From Gymnorhina tibicen (lineage: Eukaryota; Chordata; Aves; Passeriformes; Artamidae), in NCBI GenBank assembly GCA_013399875.1, contig VXAZ01006221.1, positions 1-64,000 of the forward strand: 64,000 nucleotides of DNA, given 5' to 3'. The translations under genes were made by a program, and so were the position numbers. The notes under the pieces are model-generated. The model did not search any database, was not told the origin of the DNA, and saw nothing but the letters and a program-made list of their open reading frames with translations. Positions 47,646 through 56,655 of the stretch are shown one piece after another (the stretch's first letter is position 1; the number at the start of each line of letters is the position of its first letter).

Positions 47646-48339
47646 TTCTTCTGTATCCTTCACTCCTGATCTTCCTCCTCTTTATTGTGCCTGTTTTGCT
47701 TCTGATTTTTCCTTCTCATGTAATTCCAGCTGCCTCATTTTATATAACTTTGACTTTTCGCACACTCTGGGCTGGCAGTGCGTGTCCCTGTCTCCGTGGA
47801 GCCGTGGGATGGGGTCCGGCCCTCCGGCCCCTCAGTGCCAGGCTGGAGCCCCGAGGTCTGAGGCTGTCGGGCCCTCACTGATGCTCTGCCTGTGTCACAC
47901 TCCAGCACTTTGTTACTTCATGTTCCTAAACTTTCCATATGTTCTGGCTAATACCCATGAAAAATAACCCACTTTGAGTCAAACCCTCCTCTCTTGTAGT
48001 CCTGTGCTGTAGCTGTGGGGCTGGACGTGGCATTCTCCATCCCGGGGGAGGAGGTGCAACTCCCCTCTCTCCATGAACTCCCTAAGGAGCACATTGTTCC
48101 TTAGGGATCTGGTTCTTACCTGTATGCTCAGCTCTGCTCAAAACTCCTGTCCAAAAGTCCCGGGGGGAGACACAATCCCCACCTGGAGCTGCTGTTGTGG
48201 CTCTGCTGGCCCCATCCCTCTGGGCTGAGCTGCCATTAGGCTCCAGCGTATTCCGCAGGCGTTTGCACAGCCCTCTGCCTCCAGGGTTACCGAGGGGGTC
48301 CTGCCGGAGCCGGGGGCTGCTGAAAGGGACCACTGTTGT

Positions 48340-49690
48340 TCCGTGAAAGGCTAATGCGATTTGTAACAGCTGCCTCTCCGCCTGTGCCCGTGAAAGCTCG
48401 GCTGAGGGGGATGCGTTGCTGCCCCGCCGGAGTGAGCAGGATCATCGCTCCGGGCTGGTTCCCTGAGTTCTCTGGGGCCCAGCCCAGGCTTTGCATCCAT
48501 CGCGGGCATCCCCGTGCCCTTCCCTGGCCCCTCGGACACCGATCGGCTGCTGGCGCGGGCGAAAGATCGACCGGGGCGGCAGCGATGGACGGGGTCCCCA
48601 TGGGAACAGCGGCGGCTCCGGGGGGGCCGCGTCCTGCCCCGGCTCCGCTCTCCCCTCCCAGCCCTTCCCACGGCTGAACCCCCCAGCCTGGCCCCGGGAC
48701 GGGCCGTGCCCCAGATACAGCAGGGCCCGTGTCGGGAGCTGCCTCTGCGTCCTCCCGCACCCCGGGCCGGCTCTGCCCGGGCGTCGTGTCCGGCAGCGGA
48801 GGGAGCTCCCTGAAGCTGCCTTTAAGGGGAAAGCGCTGACGCAGGGACAGCGGGGGCTGTGGCCGCGGGAGCGTGTGGTGTCCGCACCGAAGGGCTCTTC
48901 CAGCCCCTGCCCGGAGCCGGGGGAAGATGCTCCCTGCGGGGTGACCACCCTAAACCCCGGCCTTCCGCACGCCCTCAGCACCGCTGGGTGCCGAAAGGGA
49001 ATTAGCTGCCAGCGGGAACCCCAAAGCGGGAACCCCAAATCGGGGACCCTTGGCTGGAGGCAAAACGAGCCCCGGGAGCGGGGCTGAGCCCTTTGTGTGT
49101 CACAAAGCCGGGCCCTGCTCCTGGGGCTCACCCCGGGAACACGGGGACGCGCCGGGGACTCCTGGCGGAGGGTGTCCCCAGCGGAAAAGGTCGGGACACC
49201 GGACACGTGTGGTGCCGAGGCAGGGTCCAGGCCGGAGCTGATGAGGTGGGGGCTGGCAGCCCCTCCTGCTGCAACCCTGTGCGGGGCCGGGGAGAGGATG
49301 AGGATGAGGATGAGGATGAGGATGAGGATGAGGATGAGGATGCTCCCGCTCCCTCCCGACCCCGCAGGTCCCCAAGCGATGCAGCAGCGGCTGCTGGGGG
49401 GCTGCCCGAGGGGGCTGAGGGAGCGGGTGCGGGGCTGGGGGGTTGCCCGAGACTGCGAGAGCGATGCGGGGCTGTCAGTTGCCATGGAAACCGCTGGGTC
49501 AGAGGCGGCGGGAAGCGGCGTGTGACGCCATCGGCACCGCAATGAGCCGTGAGCGCGGGGGCGACGTGGGGCTGGTGGGCTGGGAGCCCCCGCATCGCCC
49601 CGGCCTCCACCAAGGACCGCCGGAGCGCAGCGTCAATCCTGGTGACCTTCGCCAGCGGCTCCGGGTCACCTCCCCGGGTCACCAGCACAC
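48340..49690. other. CpG-rich intergenic block between PTBP1 and PLPPR3
   Basis: Dense G+C with many CG dinucleotides and long overlapping open frames on both strands, including a 366-codon minus frame. None has a recognisable motif. It lies between the 3' ends of two convergent genes, which is an unusual place for a CpG island. It may mark an unannotated or enhancer-associated promoter. Confidence 0.45.
49296..49343. repeat. (GATGAG)n hexanucleotide repeat
   Basis: About eight perfect units of a GATGAG-type hexamer inside the CpG-rich block. In one frame it would read alternating Glu-Asp, and on the other strand His-Pro or Ser repeats. I see no evidence that it is translated. Confidence 0.9.
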
Positions 49691-49696
49691 GGCCGG

Positions 49697-49830
49697 ATGG
49701 AGCAGCCCCGCGGCCCTTATGCTGNTTTTCCAGCACCGAGTCAGGGTTATGTGGATAATCCATATGTTTGCAAGGCGAAGGCTTTGGGATATCCACTGTT
49801 AATCCAATTGGCAGTGGCAGTTTGGTGCCA
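49697..49830 (+). other. Coding-like open frame interrupted by an ambiguous base
   Basis: An ATG at 49697 opens a frame whose first part (MEQPRGPYA, then FPAPSQGYVDNPYVC) resembles the proline/tyrosine-rich N-terminus of a small membrane protein, followed by a hydrophobic run (LGYPLLIQLAVAVW). One codon contains the N at 49725. I cannot name the family, and the downstream continuation looks non-coding. It may be a single exon of an unknown gene or chance. Confidence 0.2.
49725..49725. other. Single ambiguous base (N)
   Basis: An isolated N in otherwise continuous sequence, probably an unresolved assembly or polymorphic site. Confidence 0.99.
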
Positions 49831-49995
49831 TCGGCATGGTGTCCTGTTGGAGGGGGACGCGGCTGCCCCAGCCACTGCTCCCCGGGGTTGGGAACTCCTG
49901 CGAGTGCCAGAGCCCTGGTCCTATCCCCCCGCCAGCCGTGGGACCCAGCTGCCCCCCACCCTGCCGAAGGAACACAGCCTGGGAACATCCATGTG

Positions 49996-50001
49996 TTTAT
50001 T
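49996..50001 (-). terminator. PLPPR3: Poly(A) signal of PLPPR3
   Basis: TTTATT on the plus strand is AATAAA on the minus strand. It lies about 740 nt downstream of the PLPPR3 stop codon, giving a 3' UTR of about 0.75 kb. Confidence 0.6.
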
Positions 50002-50737
50002 TGCTTTTCAAACCACAGCAGCTCCAGCTGTTACCCGACATATTCGCAGCCTCCCTGCTCCCCCCAAAACCTCGGCTGCAGCCCAGGGCTGCTCCTCCTG
50101 GGGCAGAGCTCGGCCCCCACCGCACCCCCACCCCAACACCCCCCTCTCCTCCAGTCCCTGCAGTATTTACAGCCTCTGCTCGCCCAGAGCCACAGCCCTG
50201 GGCAGATCCCCCCTCCCAGTCTGTCCACCCTCAGGCTCCCTTACACAGACCAGTGGCTCAGGATGGGGGGTGTCACAGGACCCCCAGCACCCACAAACCC
50301 CCACATGAGCTAGGGCCTGCTGCCCCACAGCAGCCTCTTTCCCCTGTTAAACCCCTTGATCTAGTCCCCCCCACCAAAGCCCTTCAGCACCATTTGTCCC
50401 TCCCCACCCCCCTACAGACATCCACTTCCAGAGCCGGAATAAAATAACCCCTCGGAAATGTCAGCACCAGTGTTAGAGAGAAAAAGAAAGTCGAAAGTGC
50501 TTGGAGCTGCCCAGCCCCACAGCCTGTGGCGGGGCAGAGCCCCTCCAGCTGCCCAGGCAGGAGCAGGGTCCCATGCCGGGGGTCCCACAGACGTCTCAGC
50601 TGGCTCAGGACCAGCGTGGCCGTGCTGCTTGAGAGCAAAGCCAGCCCTGTCCTGCCATCCCCCGCAGAGGGGCCCCGGCATCACAGAGCCCCCCCAAATC
50701 AGGGCAGGGGCGTGGGGCCCCGGCAAGGCACCGGGGC

Positions 50738-53700
50738 TCAGTCCTTAAACCTGCGGCCTGCCTGCATCTTCTTGTAGTACAGGTCCACCTCGCTGTCCGC
50801 CGTCCCGTCCCGCTCGGCCGGCTTCCTCCGCAGCGTGGAGTCGCGGCTGGCTGTGGCCAGCAGCCCCTCAGGGGGGGCCTCCACCCGCTCCCCACCACCC
50901 CCTGCTGCCCCCGGGATGGCAGCCAGGCTGCCGTAGCGTGGCTCATCCTGCTCCATGTCGCTGACAGAGGAGCCAGGGGAGACACCGGCGCTCTTGGCCG
51001 GGCGGAAGCCGTGGAAATCCTTCCCCACCTCACCCAGCTCGTAGGTGTCTGGCCCCTCTGGCCCCTTCGGCCCCGACTTCCACTCCCAGGGCCCATTGCC
51101 GGCAGAGAGGTGGACAACTGGGTGGTGAGGGGCGTGGGCGTCGATGGTGATGATGCTGGAGCTGTCCCGCTCGGAGGGCGAGCGGTACTGCGAGGAGTCA
51201 GAGCTGGTGGAGGACGAGGACGTCTCCGAGTGCTTGGGAGTGACAGAGACAAGGCTCTGCTGCTTGGACATGGCGATGACCTGCATTAGGCGCGGGGGGT
51301 TGGCCACCCGCTGAGCTCCCCCCTTCTCCGCCACCATCACCCACTTGGCCCTCACGGCCGCCCCGCCGCCGGCCGCGGCCCCGGCACCCGCCTGGCTCTC
51401 CTCGGGGATGTGCACCAGCTGCGAGGCGCCCGGCCGGGGCTGGATGAGCACGCGGGGCCCCATGGCCGCCCGCTCAGCCGAGCGCGCCTGCACCGTGGGG
51501 TACAGGGAGGGGGGCACCTCCTCACCGGGGTCCCCCACACCCCGGCCCTGCGCCGCCTCCTCCGCCAGCGTCATGCTCCGGCCCTCCAGCGACTTCTGCT
51601 TCCACTCCGTGATGAGCTGCTTGGAGCGGGAGGCGTCCACGGGGACGTGGATGGTCATGTGGCGCCGCGCGGGGTCATCCATGGAGGGGGTGTTGACGCG
51701 GGGCAGGGTGTTGCTGAAGGTCACCATGTTCTCTTTGCCCATGGGGCTGCGGGGGGCCAGCAGGTCCACGTCCACGCTGGCCCGCTTCAGGCTGCCCAGC
51801 GAGTTCTTCTCACGCGGCACCGGCCGTGCCGCCTCCTCCAGCCGCGCCTGTGGGTTCAGCTCGTCGGTGCTCACCGACTTGTTCTGGTGGTAGACGGAGT
51901 CGTGGCCCCGCTGTGTCAGCGCCCGCAGCGCGTCCTTGGCCGGCGCCTGCGTCGGGACCCGCTCCGTCGGGGCACGGAAGTTGCCAACAGCGTGGAAAGC
52001 CTGTGGGAAGGGGAACCATAGAATCCTAGAATGGTTTGTGTTGGAAAGGACTTCTAAAGGTCATCTATTCCAATGCCCCTGCTACAGGCAGGGACAACTT
52101 CCACTAGACCAGGATGCTCCGAGCCCTGTCCAGCCTGGCCTTGAGCACTTCAAGGGATGGGGCGGCCACAGCTGCTCTGGAGAGCGTGGAGTCAACATGG
52201 CCCCCGCCAGCCTCCCCCACCCCCTCGCTGGGCCAAGGGCAGGACCAGCACCCACCAGGTACGCGGCGATGCCGGAGCCGATCAGGAAGCCCACGTAGAC
52301 GTCGGCGGGGTGGCTGCGGTACTGGGTGATCTGGGTCAGGCCACAGATGCCGGCGGCGATGGCGAAGGCGAACACCAGGATGGGCTTGAGGAGTTTGGTG
52401 CTGTCTGAGATGATGGAGTTGAAGTACATCTGGGGCAGGAAGAGGCTGTTAGCCACGGCCTGGCCACGCACGCAGCTCTTGGGTGCACGTGGGACTGCGG
52501 GTGCCTGCACCTGCACCCAGCACAGGCACAAGAATATTGGGCAGAGCTTGTCTGTGCCAACGGGAGAGGGACACAGCTGCCCGTGGCACGGGACTCGTGT
52601 TGCCCCAAGCCGGCAGGTGCCAGGCAGTGCTGGGAACTCACCGACACGTAGACGGCAGCGAAAGCCGAGAGAGTCGCGTGCTGGGAGGGGAAGGTCTTCC
52701 TGCAGGGAGAAGAGACACGGTTGGGAAGGGGCAGGAGGGCTGGCGGTGCGGCACAGGGCTCCCTTGGCACGTACCTGGCAGAGAGGATGGCGTGCTTGTC
52801 GGTGCCTGAGCAGATGTCCTGGGTGATGTAGGGGTTGGCGTCGCAGGGGGTGCCCAGCAGGGTGTAGTTGGGCTTGCAGACGGTCAGGAAGAAGGGAGCG
52901 TGGTAGCCAGTGGCGAGCTGGATGATGTCCGTCACCAGGGCCGTGGCACAGAGTCCGAACACGTGGACGCCTGGGGATGGCAGGAGTGGGACAGTGGGTC
53001 AGCCCCATCCCATGTGGGGCAGCCAGGACTCACCCAGCCCTGGGGCACTCGCTGGAAAGGGTCTGGGGCAGTGTCCAGGGGCTGGGTGGGGCCGCGCTCC
53101 TGCTATCACAGCCAGGGTGGCCCCAGGTCCCCTCCAGCCCCCAGGTCCTGTTCAGGCTGTGGCACAACGTACCCACAAACCTGACGGTGCGGCGCAGGAA
53201 GGAGTTGAAGTTGCAGCCACCGGCGTTGATGCTGCCCTCGGCGCCGGCGCGGCCCTTTAGCCGGGACTGCAGGCAGTACACCATGCCCTCCCCGACCATG
53301 ATCTGGGAAGGAACCGCTGGCTCAGGCGGGACTGGGGGGGGGTCCGGGATGTTGGCAGAGCCGCCCGACGGATGCTGGACACCGCCAGGCACCGGGACCC
53401 AAATCCCCAGCTCTGTCCCAACCCCCACAGAGGGACAAGCCTGGACGCACCGAGGCGGCGGGCGCGGCGAAGGCCAGGCTGAGCAGCATCAGCAGTGGGA
53501 TGAGCTCCTCGTTGGTCTCCACGTAGGGCATGGAGAGCGCCCGGTCATGGCACTGGAAGCCCACCTTGGCCGGCTTGAAGAGATCCGTCAGCTCCAGGAA
53601 ATAGAGCGTCACCACGGAGGAGGCCACGATGGGCAGCTGTGGGGGAGGGAGTGGGGACCAACACGCCCCCGGAGCGATGGCACCCCACAGCCCTGCCAGA

Positions 53701-53865
53701 ACGGGGCACAGACCCCAAACTGCCGTGCCAGGGCCCAGTGCAGAACCCCCTGCACAGCCCCCAGCCCGTGCCCACCCACCCCACACCCACCTCCACGAAG
53801 TAGAAGCAGGGCAGGAGTGTCATGCTGTCCTTGGGGGCGTGGGCTTTCTCCTTGGGGGGGATCAT
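50738..53865 (-). CDS. PLPPR3: Phospholipid phosphatase-related protein 3 (PRG-2), complete
   Basis: Coding exons, 5' to 3': 53865-53791, 53636-53451, 53302-53173, 52970-52775, 52699-52642, 52429-52256, 52000-50738. They total 2082 nt, or 693 residues; human has about 718. All junctions are GT-AG and keep frame. The first 275 residues form the six-helix LPP-like membrane domain; the last exon encodes a 420-residue cytoplasmic tail. The protein belongs to a neuronal plasma-membrane family acting in axon growth. The LPP catalytic signatures are degenerate: the C2 motif reads PSQH instead of PSGH, and the C3 Arg and His are replaced by Gln and Ser by my alignment, so phosphatase activity is unlikely. 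The tail matches the mammalian one ([47 protein letters not shown]) but lacks the poly-glutamate box. The start MIPPKEK corresponds to human MISTKEK. A 5' non-coding exon must lie upstream, because an acceptor precedes the ATG by four bases. Confidence 0.96.
52018..52190 (-). mobile_element. CR1 LINE 3' fragment in the last intron of PLPPR3
   Basis: Strong match to the avian CR1 3' end, reverse-complemented on the plus strand: AGAATGGTTTGTGTTGGAAA, AGGTCATCTATTCCAATG, CAGGCAGGGACAACTTCCAC, GGCCTTGAGCACTTCAAGGG. On the gene's strand it is in sense orientation and ends ATTCTAGGATTCTATG, only about 17 nt before the acceptor of the last coding exon (52000). The intron is 255 nt, so CR1 makes up about two thirds of it. 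Confidence 0.92.
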
Positions 53866-54099
53866 GGTCCTGGGCAGGCACAGGGGTCCCGCCGGGCTGT
53901 GCCTCCACCCTGTGGGGGGCATGGGGAATGGGCAGCCCCGGTGACCCCTGGTCACCCCTCCAGTCCCTGACCTCCCAGGGGGACGAGCACCCCTGGGCCA
54001 CCACCCGGCCCTGCAGGGGTACGGGCACCCCAGTCACCCCTGGTCACCCCCAGGTCACCCCACTGCCCCCGCTCACCAGAGAGACACAGCCAGAACTGG

Positions 54100-55000
54100 G
54101 GGTGCCAGCGCCCCGGGGTGGGGGGGCCCAGCCGAGCCAGGGGCTGTGACAACAGGTGGGGCGGAGGCTCGTCTGTCGCGACAGGCGGTCACTACCGCGA
54201 CAGGCGGCGATGCTGCTGCGGAGGGCGTGCGGAGGGGGTGTGCCGCCCGCAGAGCCGGGCCGGAGATGGGGTTCCCCGAGCCCTCCCGGCCCCAGCCCCA
54301 CGAGATTGCACCGAGCCCGGGCTGCGAAACGAGGGGGGAGGATGACGGGGATGGAGCCACGAGGGGCAACGGCGAGGGGCAATGAAGGCGGGGGTAATAA
54401 CGGGGCATTAACCGGGGGTATGAGCGGGAGGGCGGGGGGCGCAGCGGGGAACCTCCCCTTCGCAGGGACCGTGCCGCAGCCGCGGGCGGGGGTCGGGGCC
54501 GAGGGANNNNNNNNNNNNNNNNNNNNNNNNNNNNNNNNNNNNNNNNNNNNNNNNNNNNNNNNNNNNNNNNNNNNNNNNNNNNNNNNNNNNNNNNNNNNNN
54601 NNNNNNNNNNNNNNNNNNNNNNNNNNNNNNNNNNNNNNNNNNNNNNNNNNNNNNNNNNNNNNNNNNNNNNNNNNNNNNNNNNNNNNNNNNNNNNNNNNNN
54701 NNNNNNNNNNNNNNNNNNNNNNNNNNNNNNNNNNNGGGGGGGGGTGTCCCCCCCCACGAGACCTCCCCCCTGCCCTGAGAGCCCCCTCCCCTTTGCCCTG
54801 GGCCTGTGGGGACCGAGGGGTGCCCAAGCGGGGGTCCCGCATCACGGGGGTGTGTGACCCCCAAACCCACCGCCCCAGAGCTCTGCCAGCCCCCACCTGG
54901 GCTCTGTCAGCCGGGGGGTACCTGCCCTGCCTGTGGCATCCGGGGGCTTTGGGGGGGCATTCAGGGCGGGTCCTGGACCCACAGTCACGAGTAGCCCCAG
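54100..55000 (-). promoter_or_regulatory. PLPPR3: GC-rich region likely holding the PLPPR3 promoter and 5' UTR exon
   Basis: CpG-rich DNA begins about 250 bp upstream of the first coding exon of PLPPR3 and contains the second N gap. An acceptor (CTGCCCAG) four bases before the start codon shows that a non-coding first exon lies further upstream; this block is the natural place. The exon itself could be inside the gap. Long ORFs bridging the gap are artefacts of composition. Confidence 0.5.
54507..54735. other. Assembly gap (229 N)
   Basis: A run of N flanked by G- and C-homopolymer-rich sequence, upstream of PLPPR3. It is a typical failure of sequencing in extreme GC. Confidence 0.99.
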
Positions 55001-56500
55001 GGACGGTGCCAGGGGCCACCCTCAGCAGGAGCCTTGTGCCAGGAACTCCTCAAGCAGGAGCCTTGTGTGTCCCAAATTTGGGCCTGGGGAGGTGGGTGCA
55101 GCTGCCTTTGCTTTCAGGAGCCTCCTGGCACCTCCCGGCAGAGGCAGCAGCACCCCAACCCCATCTGCCCCTGCCCCCCACTCTGCAGAGGATCCTGCCC
55201 AGTATCCCACCCTGTACCCCATTTCCTGCACCCCACACTCACTTGTACCCCCCAACTGCCCACTGCCCACCCTCTCACGGTGCTGTCCGGGGTCTGAGCA
55301 GCCCCGGCTCCACATGGTGCCCTTGTTCCATTTTTGGCCCTAAGTGGGCAGAAATCTCCCGGCGTATTTAATATCTAAATCCCGAATCCCTGGAAGCTGC
55401 GCTTAAACTGCTCTCCCTGCAGAAAATCCCTGGTTTGAGCCAGACTCGGCCGCCTCCCGCAACGCCACCACACTGCGTGCTGCGACCCCTGCCCACCACG
55501 TGCCACCAGCACGTGGGGACAGCGGGGAGGTGAAGCCACCACTGTGGAGGGACACCTGAGCCTCCGGGGACCCCCAGCGCCTGGCCCCCTCCTCGCCGAT
55601 GAGTCTGGCCAGCTGCTGATCAGGGGTCCGTTGGCTTGGGGGGGTCGGAGGGTCAGAGGTCGGGGCGATGGGGCGTCTGCGCAGCCGGACAAAGGGAATG
55701 CGGCAGCTCGGAGCTGTAAAGGCTCGTGGAGCAGGAGGACAAGGAGAGCGTGGGCTCCAGCCCCTGTGGGGTGTCCCCAGGAGCTCTGCTCGGTCCCGGC
55801 TGCGCTGGCGGGAGCGCGGCCGGGCCCAGCTGTGGGTGGCCACGGTGGCCAAGGTGGCCGGTGGCCATCCCGGCAAGCCGCGAGGCAGCGAGACCTCGAG
55901 GCGCGGTGAAAGGCTCCGGGAACGAGTCCGGGCGGGGGCTCCGTAGCGCCGGGACCGGGCGGGAGCCGAGGCGGTGGCTCCGCTTAGTGGCACCGGGGAT
56001 AAAGGCAGAGGGGACCGGGGCTGCCACCGCCACCGGCATCCCGGACGCCGCCCCTGTCTCTGCCATCACCCCTCCCATCGCCGCCGCCCCCAGCCCTGCA
56101 GGAGCCCCCTCGGGGCAGGGGTGACCCCGCTGTGCTCAGCAGCCCAAGGGCAAACCCAGGGGGCGGGTTTGTATCCCTGGGCACCCATCGAGCTGGCACC
56201 CAGCCCCCATCAGGGACCGGCCCCCCAGGCCGGGCGGGGGCCCCTGCTTTTGGGGTGGGGCGGGGACCGAATTTGCCGGAGCCTCCGTTTGCCAAGAGCC
56301 TGAACTTTTTCGGCACTAAAAACCCCGGCGCAGAAATCCCCGGCGGCGGGTGCCAGGGCCGGCAGCTGGGCCAGGCTGTTTCCTCCTCCCGCGTTGTTTG
56401 TTCAAGGAACTCTTGACCCCTTTTATAAGCTGAATATTTCAAAACATTCAGCCCACGCTGCGGAAATCTCCCCCCCACCCCCCGCTCCCTCCCACCCCTT
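55001..56500. other. Intergenic region between PLPPR3 and CFD, no protease genes
   Basis: In human the genes AZU1, PRTN3 and ELANE lie here. I searched all frames of the given translations for the serine-protease motifs SAAHC, DLLLLQ and GDSGGP and found none outside CFD. The DNA is GC-rich with overlapping non-conserved ORFs. Confidence 0.75.
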
Positions 56501-56516
56501 CCTGCCCCAAACTGGA

Positions 56517-56524
56517 CATAAAAG
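56517..56524 (+). promoter_or_regulatory. CFD: Possible TATA box of CFD
   Basis: CATAAAAG stands in GC-rich DNA about 130 nt upstream of the CFD start codon, which suggests a start of transcription near 56550. A second TATA-like TTTTATAAG lies near 56420. Confidence 0.45.
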
Positions 56525-56655
56525 CGAGTCCCAGCCCCAGCCCCGGGTGAGCAGCGTCCTCCCCGCAGCCTCCGCGCACTCCCCCAGCCACTGCGCAACC
56601 CCAAAACCCCCGCACACCCCCCGGCCGGGCAGAGGCATCGCCGGGCTCTGCAGCC

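Larger units (their letters stand above)
44946..47660 (+). other. PTBP1: PTBP1 3' UTR
   Basis: From the stop codon TAG (44943-44945) to just past the distal poly(A) signal there is no splice-compatible coding sequence. The region contains A-runs and a GC-rich part at about 46.85-47.3 kb. ORFs here are shadows without family features. The exact 3' end is inferred. Confidence 0.65.

Noticed and set aside
49296..49343. Glu-Asp repeat as a relocated PLPPR3 acidic box
   Set aside because: It lies beyond the PLPPR3 poly(A) signal, outside any exon, and encodes Glu-Asp only on the strand opposite to PLPPR3.
48442..49542. 366-codon open frame on the minus strand
   Set aside because: It lies in CpG-rich DNA where stops are rare, overlaps equally long frames on the other strand, runs through the hexamer repeat and shows no family motif.
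52977..54149. 390-codon plus frame opposite PLPPR3
   Set aside because: It is antisense to well-supported PLPPR3 exons and introns and has low-complexity Pro/Gly/Ser composition.
54044..54870. Long frames across the second N gap
   Set aside because: More than a third of each is undetermined residues, and the flanks are homopolymer-rich.
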